A DNA stretch of 9,404 nt from Spirochaetaceae bacterium (GCA_031278295.1 JAITKQ010000117.1:1-9404), one strand, 5' to 3'. Shown: positions 1 through 6,906, counted from the stretch's first letter. Numbers and translations: made by a program. Notes: generated by a model not told the origin, from the letters alone.

Positions 1-1197
1 GCTATTGTTTGGCAATGCCGTCGTACCGCGGAGTACTGCGACACCCTCAAGGCAAAAGGTTTTGATAAAAAAATAAAAGACAAAACCGGTCTTGTGGTAG
101 ACGCCTATTTCTCCGGAACAAAGGTTCGCTGGATACTGGAAAACGTTCCCGGCGTACGCGAAAAAGCGGAGAAAGGCGAACTGGTATTCGGCAATATCGA
201 CACATGGCTTGTTTGGCAGCTTACAAAGGGTAAGGTTCACGCGACCGACTATAGCAACGCTTCCCGTACAATGCTGTTCAACATACATACCCTCCAATGG
301 GACGATGAAATCCTTAAAGAACTAAACATTCCAAAGTCCATGCTTCCGGTGGCAAAACCTTCGAGCGGCGTATTCGGCGAAACGGAGCTTGACGGCAAAA
401 TGATACCGATATCGGGCATCGCGGGTGACCAGCAGGCGGCCCTTTTCGGACAATGCTGCTTCGAACCCGGTATGGCGAAAAACACGTACGGGACGGGCTG
501 CTTTATCCTGATGAACACCGGTGAGAAGGCGGTAGAGAGCAAGAACGGCCTCCTTACAACAATAGGCTGGGGTTTGAACGGTAAAGTAACTTATGCGTTG
601 GAAGGCAGCGTATTTGTCGCCGGTTCCGCCATACAGTGGCTGCGTGACGGTCTTAAAATTATTGATGACGCGGCTGTCACCGAGCATTATTGTAAAAAGG
701 TTCCGGATACCGGCGGTGTGTATGTGGTTCCGGCCTTTGTCGGGCTCGGCGCTCCGTACTGGGATCAGTACGCGCGCGGTACCATTGTCGGGCTTACCCG
801 CGGAACTTCAAAGGCGCACTTTATCCGTGCGACCGTTGAGTCTCTCGCGTACCAGAGCGCTGATGTCATTACCGCGATGGGGCTTGACGCGGGAACCGCC
901 GTCAAGGCTGTTCGTGTTGACGGCGGCGCTTGCGCAAACGACTTCCTTATGCAATTCCAGGCTGACATTCTTGGAACCGACGTTATCCGTCCCAAGGTTA
1001 TCGAGACTACGGCGCAGGGTGCCGCTTACCTTGCGGGCCTTGCGGTAGCTTACTACAAGGACCCTGCGGATATTCTTCAGAATGTGGCGGTCGATAAAAC
1101 TTTTAAATCGACAATGGAAAGCGATCAGCGTAAAAACCTTCTTGCCGGATGGAAAGAAGCAGTGAATCGTTCCCTCGGTTGGGAAAAAAATAAATAA
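1..1197 (+). CDS. glpK: Glycerol kinase, 3' part (start lies outside the window)
   Basis: Cytoplasmic kinase that converts glycerol and ATP to glycerol-3-phosphate, trapping glycerol entering through GlpF. The reading frame is open from base 1, giving 398 residues; the E. coli enzyme has about 502, so roughly the first 100, including the early sugar-kinase motifs, are missing upstream. Visible family motifs are AIVWQCRRT at the window edge, YFSGTK, the glycerol-contact stretch TDYSNASRTMLFN, the catalytic Asp in GIAGDQQAALFGQ (codon 427-429), NTYGTGCF, ALEGSVFVAGSAIQWLRD, GLGAPYWD, and the C-terminal RVDGGA and TTAQGAAYLAGLAV. The loop before IPISG lacks the histidine that HPr phosphorylates in many Gram-positive glycerol kinases, and the C-terminal loop differs at most positions from the E. 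coli EIIA-Glc docking loop, so neither control is likely. It ends TAA, 17 bases before glpF, and is probably co-transcribed with it. Identity is certain; only the N-terminus is unknown. Confidence 0.98.
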   Translation, partial: AIVWQCRRTAEYCDTLKAKGFDKKIKDKTGLVVDAYFSGTKVRWILENVPGVREKAEKGELVFGNIDTWLVWQLTKGKVHATDYSNASRTMLFNIHTLQWDDEILKELNIPKSMLPVAKPSSGVFGETELDGKMIPISGIAGDQQAALFGQCCFEPGMAKNTYGTGCFILMNTGEKAVESKNGLLTTIGWGLNGKVTYALEGSVFVAGSAIQWLRDGLKIIDDAAVTEHYCKKVPDTGGVYVVPAFVGLGAPYWDQYARGTIVGLTRGTSKAHFIRATVESLAYQSADVITAMGLDAGTAVKAVRVDGGACANDFLMQFQADILGTDVIRPKVIETTAQGAAYLAGLAVAYYKDPADILQNVAVDKTFKSTMESDQRKNLLAGWKEAVNRSLGWEKNK

Positions 1198-1214
1198 TTT
1201 ATAGGAGGATAGTT

Positions 1215-1928
1215 ATGAATCCATATTTAGCGGAATTTATCGGGACAGGGTTATTGATACTGTTGGGTGACGGCGTAGTGGCAAACGTAATTCTGAACAA
1301 GACAAAGGGAAATGGCGGCGGCTGGGTAGTCATCACCATGGGTTGGGCCTTGGCGGTTTTTGTGCCGGCAACTATTTTCGGCCTGGCTTCGGGCGCTCAT
1401 TTTAACCCGGCGCTTACACTCGCCATCGCGATTAATGGCGGTATGGCTTGGGCGCAAGTTCCTGGTTACATACTTTGCCAATTTGCGGGCGCCTTTGTCG
1501 GCGCGTTCTTTGTATGGCTCATGTACAAGAATCATTTTGACCAGACCCCTGACCAGGGAACCCAGCTTGGCGTATTCTCGACGGGGCCCGCGATCCGTGA
1601 TACCGCATCGAATCTTATCAGCGAAATTATAGGCACCTTTGTCTTGGTTTTTGCGCTTCTCGCCTGCACGGCCGGTGAGTCCACCAAGGTAGGGAACTTC
1701 TATGTCTGGGCGGTTATCTGCACAATCGGTATGAGTCTGGGCGGTACGACCGGTTATGCCATCAACCCGGCCCGTGACCTTGGCCCCCGTATCGCGCACG
1801 CGGTACTCCCCATAAAGGGTAAAGGCAGCTCGGATTGGGGCTATGCGTGGATACCCGTAGTCGGCCCGGTAATCGGCGCGATTCTCGGAGGAATCACGGC
1901 GCAGGCGGTAATACCCTTTATTTCTTGA
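1215..1928 (+). CDS. glpF: Glycerol uptake facilitator (aquaglyceroporin, MIP family)
   Basis: Inner-membrane channel for glycerol and similar small polyols, possibly also DHA. It has 237 residues with six hydrophobic segments and the two pore half-helices. The first NPA is at residues 64-66 (GAHFNPAL) and the second at 184-186 (GYAINPARD). The Asp after the second NPAR (D188) marks the glycerol-conducting branch rather than water-only aquaporins. Counting back from the NPA boxes, the selectivity-filter positions of E. coli GlpF (W48, G191, F200, R206) correspond to W44, G172, Y181 and R187, so only the Phe is changed, to Tyr. The start is fixed by a strong AGGAGG at 1203-1208, six bases upstream of the ATG. 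The gene follows glpK by 17 bases, which supports glycerol as substrate. Some relatives in lactobacilli also pass lactate or DHA, so the exact specificity is open. Confidence 0.96.
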   Translation: MNPYLAEFIGTGLLILLGDGVVANVILNKTKGNGGGWVVITMGWALAVFVPATIFGLASGAHFNPALTLAIAINGGMAWAQVPGYILCQFAGAFVGAFFVWLMYKNHFDQTPDQGTQLGVFSTGPAIRDTASNLISEIIGTFVLVFALLACTAGESTKVGNFYVWAVICTIGMSLGGTTGYAINPARDLGPRIAHAVLPIKGKGSSDWGYAWIPVVGPVIGAILGGITAQAVIPFIS

Positions 1929-1933
1929 AAATT

Positions 1934-1972
1934 TGAGGCTGTTCCAAAACTGAAAGGTTTGGAACAGTCTCA
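1934..1972 (+). terminator. Hairpin just after glpF, probable terminator
   Basis: The left arm GAGGCTGTTCCAAA (1935-1948) pairs with TTTGGAACAGTCTC (1958-1971) around a 9-base loop. All positions pair, with one G-U at 1938/1968, and an outer T-A adds a fifteenth pair. It begins six bases after the glpF stop, which suits termination of glpK-glpF. The U-tract is poor (CATTTCC follows), so termination may be partial, or the element may stabilise the 3' end of the message. From memory this hairpin sequence resembles a dispersed terminator or repeat of treponemes; I cannot check copy number. Confidence 0.6.
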
Positions 1973-1987
1973 TTTCCGCAATGAATT

Positions 1988-2029
1988 CCTCGCCGCAAAC
2001 AAATTGTGTGTAAACGGTTTGCGGCGAGG
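1988..2029 (+). terminator. Second perfect hairpin in the glpF to glpA-like gap
   Basis: CCTCGCCGCAAAC (1988-2000) is the exact reverse complement of GTTTGCGGCGAGG (2017-2029), a G+C-rich 13-base-pair stem with a 16-base loop. A T-rich stretch starts about ten bases downstream (2040-2060), which is further than in a canonical intrinsic terminator. It may be a second terminator in tandem with the first, a leader attenuator for the downstream gene, or a DNA palindrome bound by a regulator. The structure itself is unambiguous; its role is not. Confidence 0.45.
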
Positions 2030-2040
2030 CGTCCTGTAAT

Positions 2041-2060
2041 TTTTGTTATTTTTTGTTATT
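2041..2060 (+). repeat. Two tandem copies of TTTTGTTATT
   Basis: A perfect 10-base unit occurs twice without a gap (2041-2050 and 2051-2060), directly after the second hairpin. It supplies a T-rich tract for that hairpin and two TTGTTA hexamers (2043-2048 and 2053-2058) that could act as -35 elements for the glpA-like gene. It could also be simple low-complexity slippage. Confidence 0.5.
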
Positions 2061-2125
2061 GGCTATGAAAATCCCCCATATACGGGTATTCTTCTGGTGT
2101 TGTATTATCTCTGTTTAAAGGTAGC

Positions 2126-3571
2126 ATGTTGATTGAAGATGTAATCATTATAGGCGGAGGCGTTTGCGGCTGTTCACTTTTGTACGAATTAAGCCGCTAC
2201 AGGATAAAAACCCTTCTTTTGGAAAAAGAAAACGATGTTGCGGATGGAACGTCAAAAGCAAACAGCGCGATAGTTCATGCGGGCTATGACCCGCCGCCGG
2301 GTACCATGATGGCCCGTTACAATGTCGAAGGTAATACCCTGATGGAACAACTCTGTACCGATCTCGATATTTTGTACAAAAAAACCGGTTCGTTGGTAGT
2401 TGGATTCGACGAAACGGACCGGAAAAACATAGAAAAATTGTACGTAAAAGGTAATAAAAATGCTGTCCCCGGCCTGCGAATCGTTGAGCGTGAGGAGCTT
2501 TTCAGGATGGAACCGGCATTGAACCGCGATATTGTATGCGCGCTTTACGCCCCGACGGCGGCCATCGTTGCCCCGTGGGAATTTGCCATTGCCACAGCGG
2601 AATGCGCGGTAAAGGGCGGTGCGAAACTTGAATTTAACGCGGAAGTTACCGGTATAAAAAAAGAAAACGGACACTTTGTTGTCGTTACCACCAAAGGTGA
2701 GTACAGGGCCCGCTTCGTTGTGAACGCGGCGGGCGTTAATTCGGATATAGTGAGCGGTATGGCGGGCGAAAAGTTTTTCACCATCCAGCCCAAACGGGGG
2801 GAGTACTATATTCTTGATACCACGGAAGCGAACCTGATCAACATGGTTGTGTTTCCGTGCCCCTCAAAACTTGGTAAAGGGGTACTTGTAGCGCCGACCG
2901 TACACGGCAACATCATCGTAGGCCCGGACAGCACGGACTGCCCCCGCGACGCGACCGAGAGTACGGCGGCCGGCCTTGAATATGTGGCAAAAAACGCCCT
3001 TCGCTCTGTTCCTTCCGTGAACCTGCGCGCGTCCATCAGGAATTTTTCAGGCGTACGCGCGGACGCCGGGATTGAAGACTTCATCGTGGGCGAATCGAAG
3101 CGCACGCCGGGCTTCTTCAACATAGCGGGCATCAAGTCGCCGGGGTTAAGCGCCTCCCCCGCCATCGCGAAAGACGTGGCCGGTATGCTTTTGGACAAGG
3201 GTCTTGATTCCACGCCGAATCCTGATTTTGTGGCAACACGAAAAGTTACGCGCTTCAAGCATTTGAACGATGATGAAAAAAAAGAAGCGATAAAGAGGAA
3301 TCCTCTGTACGGCACAATAGTATGCCGGTGCGAGACGGTGACCGAGGGGGAGATTGTGGATGCGTTGAACCGGCCCCTCCCGCCGCGCTCGCTGGACGCG
3401 GTCAAACGCCGCTGCGCTACAGGCATGGGACGTTGCCAAGGCGGTTTCTGCGGCCCCCGCGTGATGGCGCTCATCGCCAAACACGCCAATATGAGTCAGA
3501 TAGATATTCCATTGGATAAGGAAGGTATGTACATCGTTACCGGAAGAACAAAGGGGAAACGGGGGCTATGA
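2126..3571 (+). CDS. glpA: GlpA-type FAD-dependent glycerol-3-phosphate dehydrogenase with C-terminal BFD-like [2Fe-2S] domain
   Basis: Probably the catalytic subunit of an anaerobic G3P dehydrogenase, oxidising G3P to DHAP. It has 481 residues. An N-terminal FAD/DAO oxidoreductase domain covers about 1-360: dinucleotide motif GGGVCG at 10-15, the ribose-binding acid in LLLEKE near 33, the family stretch GTSKANSAIVHAG from 41, and GVRADAGIEDF from 309. The C-terminal Fer2_BFD-like domain, about 395-465, carries C400-x-C402, C430, and C437-x4-C442 in the form CxxGxGxCQGxxCxP, typical of GlpA. E. coli GlpA is longer, at 542. The ATG at 2126 puts the FAD motif at the usual place; its ribosome site is weak (AAAGG, 2117-2121). 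The stop overlaps the next start (ATGA), implying translational coupling and probably a complex. No membrane segment is evident. Related DAO oxidases of 2-hydroxy acids are possible, but the glycerol context makes GlpA the best call. Confidence 0.88.
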   Translation: MLIEDVIIIGGGVCGCSLLYELSRYRIKTLLLEKENDVADGTSKANSAIVHAGYDPPPGTMMARYNVEGNTLMEQLCTDLDILYKKTGSLVVGFDETDRKNIEKLYVKGNKNAVPGLRIVEREELFRMEPALNRDIVCALYAPTAAIVAPWEFAIATAECAVKGGAKLEFNAEVTGIKKENGHFVVVTTKGEYRARFVVNAAGVNSDIVSGMAGEKFFTIQPKRGEYYILDTTEANLINMVVFPCPSKLGKGVLVAPTVHGNIIVGPDSTDCPRDATESTAAGLEYVAKNALRSVPSVNLRASIRNFSGVRADAGIEDFIVGESKRTPGFFNIAGIKSPGLSASPAIAKDVAGMLLDKGLDSTPNPDFVATRKVTRFKHLNDDEKKEAIKRNPLYGTIVCRCETVTEGEIVDALNRPLPPRSLDAVKRRCATGMGRCQGGFCGPRVMALIAKHANMSQIDIPLDKEGMYIVTGRTKGKRGL

Positions 3572-5217
3572 AGGATAAATACGATGTCGTTGTAGTAGGC
3601 GGCGGCCCCGCCGGACTTGCCGCCGCCGTATCGGCGGCGGAGCAGGGCGCAAAAAGCGTGCTGATACTTGAACGGAATGATAAACTTGGCGGGATACTTA
3701 ACCAATGCATTCATAACGGGTTTGGGCTGCATCATTTTAAGGAAGAGATGACCGGGCCTGAGTACGCGCAGCGCTTCATTGAACAGCTTCCCAAATACCC
3801 TGCCATTGAGGTTCTCACCGGGGCCATGGTTCTTGACATATCCGCTGAAAAGCTTGTCTCGGCGATTCACGCCGAAAGCGGCTACATACAGCTCGCGGCC
3901 AACGCCGTTGTGCTGTCAATGGGGTGCCGGGAACGTACGCGGGGGGCCATCGGCATACCGGGTACGAGGCCCGCCGGCATATTTACGGCAGGCGCGGCCC
4001 AACTGTACATGAATATCGAGGGTTTCACGGTGGGTAAACGGATCGTGATTCTGGGATCGGGCGACATAGGGCTGATCATGGCCCGGCGCTTGACTCTTGA
4101 AGGGGCAAAGGTTCTTGGCGTGTACGAGGTGCTGCCCTACTCATCCGGCCTTACCCGTAACATTGTCCAATGTCTTGAAGATTACGGCATACCCCTCCAC
4201 CTTTCACACACAATAACCGAGATCCGCGGCAAGAAACGTGTGGAACAGATCGTTATCCAGCAGGTTGATGAACAGCGTAAACCGGTTCCGGGTACGGAAC
4301 AGACGCTTGACTGCGATACATTGCTGCTGTCCGTGGGACTCATCCCGGAAAATGAGCTTTCCCGTAAGGCGGGGCTAGAAATCAACCCCCGTACGAGCGG
4401 GCCGGTGGTGTACGAAAACATGGAAACCAGCATTCCCGGTATTTTTGCCTGTGGAAACGTTGCCCACGTGCATGACCTTGTTGACTTTGTTACTGCGGAA
4501 AGTGTAAGGGCCGGAGCGGCCGCCGCAAAGTATGCGTACAAAAAGGCCGAAAAGTTTATACAGGTACAGAACGGGGACGGCGTGGGCTACACCGTACCTC
4601 AAAAGATACGACTTGGGAATGTTGATAAAGGTGTAGACATATTCTTCCGCGCCACAGCCGTTTACAAAAAATCAAAGATCGAGGTAAAGAGCGGGAACAC
4701 CACGATCGCATCCTTCAAACGGGAACATCTGGCGCCCGGTGAAATGGAAAAAATTACAGTACCAAAATCTTTTTTTGACAAGGCGGGGGACGCGCCACTT
4801 GTCGTGTCCGTGGACAGCAACGAGAAGGTGAGCGGTTTTAACGTAAATTTCCGTACAAAACGCCCGGACGGGGTAACGGAACTTGTCTGCATCGTATGCC
4901 CGAAAGGTTGCCGTCTACAGGTTGACGAGAACAAGGACTTTGCCGTGACGGGAAACAACTGTGACCGCGGGGCGGAGTACGGCAGGCAGGAAATCAGCAA
5001 CCCTACACGGGTTATCACCTCCACTGTATGCGCCTGTGGCGGCGCTATTTCCCGTATGCCGGTAAAGACCGACAAAAATGTCCCCAAGGGCAAAATTTTT
5101 GAAGCTATGGCGCTGCTCGACGAACTTGAGGTAAAAGCTCCATTCAAGGCCGGGGCTGTGCTTGTTTCCAACATTTGCGGAACGGGCGCGAATTTTATTT
5201 CGACACGCGGTTTGTAA
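3568..5217 (+). CDS. FAD/NAD(P)-binding oxidoreductase fused to a C-terminal DUF1667 domain (probable second subunit of the G3P dehydrogenase)
   Basis: Flavoprotein of 549 residues that probably takes electrons from the GlpA-type subunit. Residues 1-325 form a two-dinucleotide-fold oxidoreductase: FAD motif GGGPAG at 11-16, the conserved GGILNQCIHNGFGLHH (C47), a second nucleotide motif GSGDIG at 163-168, and a third FAD segment IFACGNVAHVHD. It has no CxxxxC redox disulfide, so it is not a disulfide reductase. A beta-rich linker follows (about 330-435). The last 110 residues match DUF1667: C441-x2-C444-x3-C448-x16-C465, TNPTR-like SNPTRVITSTV, and an ending GTGANFISTRGL. From memory, clostridial glycerol loci encode the oxidoreductase and DUF1667 as separate neighbouring genes; here one uninterrupted frame joins them. 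The four cysteines suggest an Fe-S cluster or zinc. Functionally it stands where GlpB does, but it is not clearly an E. coli GlpB orthologue, so no symbol is given. Confidence 0.87.
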   Translation: MKDKYDVVVVGGGPAGLAAAVSAAEQGAKSVLILERNDKLGGILNQCIHNGFGLHHFKEEMTGPEYAQRFIEQLPKYPAIEVLTGAMVLDISAEKLVSAIHAESGYIQLAANAVVLSMGCRERTRGAIGIPGTRPAGIFTAGAAQLYMNIEGFTVGKRIVILGSGDIGLIMARRLTLEGAKVLGVYEVLPYSSGLTRNIVQCLEDYGIPLHLSHTITEIRGKKRVEQIVIQQVDEQRKPVPGTEQTLDCDTLLLSVGLIPENELSRKAGLEINPRTSGPVVYENMETSIPGIFACGNVAHVHDLVDFVTAESVRAGAAAAKYAYKKAEKFIQVQNGDGVGYTVPQKIRLGNVDKGVDIFFRATAVYKKSKIEVKSGNTTIASFKREHLAPGEMEKITVPKSFFDKAGDAPLVVSVDSNEKVSGFNVNFRTKRPDGVTELVCIVCPKGCRLQVDENKDFAVTGNNCDRGAEYGRQEISNPTRVITSTVCACGGAISRMPVKTDKNVPKGKIFEAMALLDELEVKAPFKAGAVLVSNICGTGANFISTRGL

Positions 5218-5250
5218 AGCAAACTTTACGCGGTTTGTAAAGCAAACTTT
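5205..5250 (+). repeat. Perfect 23-base tandem duplication across the stop codon of the preceding gene
   Basis: Units at 5205-5227 and 5228-5250 are identical. Each begins ACGCGGTTTGTAA, which in the first copy encodes the last residues Thr-Arg-Gly-Leu and the stop of the flavoprotein; the second copy repeats this after the stop. Each unit contains GTTTG-TAAAG-CAAAC, and the junction gives GTAAAG-CAAA-CTTTAC, so alternative small hairpins are possible. Confidence 0.9.
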
Positions 5251-5263
5251 GTGTATATATCAT
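5235..5263 (+). promoter_or_regulatory. Candidate sigma-70-like promoter for dhaKLM
   Basis: TTGTAA (5235-5240, four of six matches to the -35 consensus) and TATCAT (5258-5263, five of six to the -10) are 17 bases apart. The -35 hexamer lies inside the second copy of the 23-base duplication. Transcription would begin near 5270, on top of the ribosome site, giving a very short leader, so this is weak. Read-through from the upstream genes is the alternative. Confidence 0.25.
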
Positions 5264-5269
5264 TTTTGC

Positions 5270-5275
5270 AGGAGG
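5270..5275 (+). promoter_or_regulatory. Ribosome binding site that fixes the dhaK start
   Basis: A full AGGAGG lies five bases before the ATG at 5281. The frame is open further upstream to 5251, but that extension would run through the ribosome site and matches nothing in DhaK, so 5281 is the start. Confidence 0.85.
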
Positions 5276-5280
5276 ATTTT

Positions 5281-6282
5281 ATGAAAAAACTGATCAATGA
5301 TCCGTCGAAAGTAGTTGTTGAGTCGTTGAAAGGCATGGAGGCCGCTCATGGTGACATTATCAAAGTTCATTATGAGCCCGCTTTCATTACCCGCAAGGAG
5401 CCTACACGTAAGGGTAAGGTGGCTATCATCTCGGGCGGCGGCAGCGGGCATGAGCCGATGCACGGCGGTTTTGTGGGGCTTGGTATGCTTGACGCGGCCT
5501 GCCCGGGAGAGGTGTTTACATCGCCCACGCCGGACCAGATGGAAGCCGCAACAAAGGCCGTTGACTCAGGCGCCGGCGTTGTTCATCTTGTGAAAAACTA
5601 TACCGGCGATATTATGAACTTCCAGATGGCCGCGGATATTTGCGCCTCGGACAAGATCAAGGTCGAGGCAATCGTTATCGCGGACGATGTGGCCGTAGAG
5701 GACAGCCTCTACACGGCCGGACGCCGCGGCGTAGGCAGCACGGTTCTTACCGAAAAAATCATCGGCGCGTCCGCGGAAAGGGGCGATCCGCTTGAAACGG
5801 TGATAAAATACGCCAACTACTGCAAGGATTGGGGACGGAGCATGGGTATAGCCTTAACTTCATGTACCTTGCCCGCCGTCGGTAAACCGATTTTTGATAT
5901 TGGCGATGACGAGATTGAGCTTGGCGTCGGCATACACGGTGAGCCAGGCCGCGAAAGGATCAAGATCAAAGCCGCCGACGAGCTTGTGGCGATGCTGTTT
6001 GAACCGGTTGTCCAGGATTTGGCGCTGAAACAGGGTGAAGAAATAATCCTGTTTGTAAACGGCATGGGCGGGACGCCGCTTATCGAACTGTACGTGCTTT
6101 ACAACGCGGCGTTTGAACTCGCTAAAAAGAAAGGCATAAAAGTCGTCCGTAACCTGGTAGGCAGCTATATCACGTCTTTGGAGATGCAGGGTTTCAGTAT
6201 TACGGTTATGAAAGCCGGCGCCGATATTGTGAAACTTTGGGACGCGCCCGTACTGACGCCGGGTCTACGCTGGGGAATATGA
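5281..6282 (+). CDS. dhaK: Dihydroxyacetone kinase, DhaK subunit (PTS-dependent type)
   Basis: DHA-binding subunit of the PEP-dependent DHA kinase. It holds DHA covalently on a histidine while DhaL-ADP passes phosphate to it, giving DHAP. It has 333 residues, normal for single-domain DhaK (E. coli has 356). Key motifs are SGGGSGHEPMHGGFVG from 51, with H57 matching the E. coli active-site His56; VKNYTGDIMNF with D110 matching Asp109; ADDVAVEDS; and GVGIHGEPG, where H219 corresponds to the substrate-linking His218. It ends TGA inside the ATGATGA that starts dhaL, so the two are coupled. The protein has no fused DhaL domain, which with the downstream dhaL and dhaM rules out the ATP-dependent single-chain kinase. 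DhaK can also act as a co-regulator with DhaR in E. coli, but no dhaR is visible here. Confidence 0.97.
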   Translation: MKKLINDPSKVVVESLKGMEAAHGDIIKVHYEPAFITRKEPTRKGKVAIISGGGSGHEPMHGGFVGLGMLDAACPGEVFTSPTPDQMEAATKAVDSGAGVVHLVKNYTGDIMNFQMAADICASDKIKVEAIVIADDVAVEDSLYTAGRRGVGSTVLTEKIIGASAERGDPLETVIKYANYCKDWGRSMGIALTSCTLPAVGKPIFDIGDDEIELGVGIHGEPGRERIKIKAADELVAMLFEPVVQDLALKQGEEIILFVNGMGGTPLIELYVLYNAAFELAKKKGIKVVRNLVGSYITSLEMQGFSITVMKAGADIVKLWDAPVLTPGLRWGI

Positions 6283-6902
6283 TGATAACTTTGCCGCAGC
6301 TTATTGACTGGCTAAAGAAACTTGACGGGGTATACACCGAACAGAAGGATTTCCTGTCTAAACTTGACTCGGATATTGGGGACGGGGATCACGGCGTCAA
6401 TATGGCGCGGGGCTTCAACGCGGTGCTAAGTGCGATAGAATCATCCCCGCCTGCCGATATATGCGCCGCCTTCAAAACCGTTTCTATGACTCTGATAAAA
6501 ACCGTGGGCGGCGCTTCCGGTCCCTTGTACGGCACGTTTTTCCTTCGCGCCGCCGCCGATTTTACCGGTAAACAGGAACTTGACCTTGACGCATGGACAA
6601 GCGCCCTTGAGAAGGGGATACAGGGCATAGAGCAGCTCGGCAAGGCGCAAAAGGGCGACAAAACCATGCTTGACGCATGGCTTCCCGCCCTGACCGCGCT
6701 GAAAGAGAACGGCGGGAACGGGATAAAGGCGGCGTTGAAGGCCGCGGCGGATGCTGCCGAAGAAGGCATGAAGGCTACGATTCCGCTTCAAGCAAGAAAG
6801 GGGCGCGCCAGCTATCTTGGGGAACGCAGCATAGGGCATCAGGATCCGGGTGCAACCAGCGCCTTCCTGCTGCTGCAAAGCGCCGCCGGAATATTGGGGT
6901 AG
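6279..6902 (+). CDS. dhaL: Dihydroxyacetone kinase, DhaL subunit (ADP-binding)
   Basis: Nucleotide subunit of the DHA kinase. A permanently bound ADP is phosphorylated by DhaM and then donates the phosphate to DHA on DhaK. It has 207 residues, the usual length for the family. The Mg-ADP motif LDSDIGDGDHGVNM gives D30, D35 and D37, the three metal-binding aspartates. Also present are GGASGPLYGTFF (about 77-88), GDKTMLDAW (about 127-134), and the C-terminal KGRASYLGERSIGHQDPGA. The ATG at 6279 overlaps the dhaK stop (ATGA), and a second ATG follows at 6282. The frame extends upstream to 6237, but that extension lies inside dhaK and lacks family similarity. The ribosome site is poor (GGGGA close to the start), in keeping with translational coupling to dhaK. 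Confidence 0.96.
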   Translation: MMITLPQLIDWLKKLDGVYTEQKDFLSKLDSDIGDGDHGVNMARGFNAVLSAIESSPPADICAAFKTVSMTLIKTVGGASGPLYGTFFLRAAADFTGKQELDLDAWTSALEKGIQGIEQLGKAQKGDKTMLDAWLPALTALKENGGNGIKAALKAAADAAEEGMKATIPLQARKGRASYLGERSIGHQDPGATSAFLLLQSAAGILG

Positions 6903-6906
6903 TATT

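Noticed and set aside
1251..1973. 240-residue open frame on the minus strand, opposite glpF
   Set aside because: It mirrors glpF almost exactly, has no ribosome site or recognisable domain, and is rich in Arg and Tyr as expected for a shadow frame. glpF on the other strand is certain.
2053..2084. TTGTTA followed by CATATA or TATACG as a promoter
   Set aside because: Spacing (18-20 bases) and -10 matches are poor; cannot be told apart from chance in a T-rich stretch.
2103..2108. TATTAT as a -10 element for the glpA-like gene
   Set aside because: No acceptable -35 hexamer lies 16-18 bases upstream and there is no TGn extension; kept only as a remote possibility.
2806..3489. 227-residue minus-strand frame opposite the glpA-like gene
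   Set aside because: Shadow of a well-supported gene; Ser, Pro and Arg rich, with no family motifs.
5251..5280. Upstream start for dhaK
   Set aside because: It would translate through the AGGAGG at 5270-5275, and the added residues are not part of DhaK.
6237..6278. Upstream start for dhaL inside dhaK
   Set aside because: The extra 14 residues have no DhaL similarity; the ATGA overlap at 6279 is the usual arrangement.
6850..6906. ATG at 6850 as the dhaM start
   Set aside because: It overlaps dhaL by 53 bases, and the added residues (a Cys-rich stretch) match nothing in DhaM; the TTG at 6907 gives the family N-terminus.
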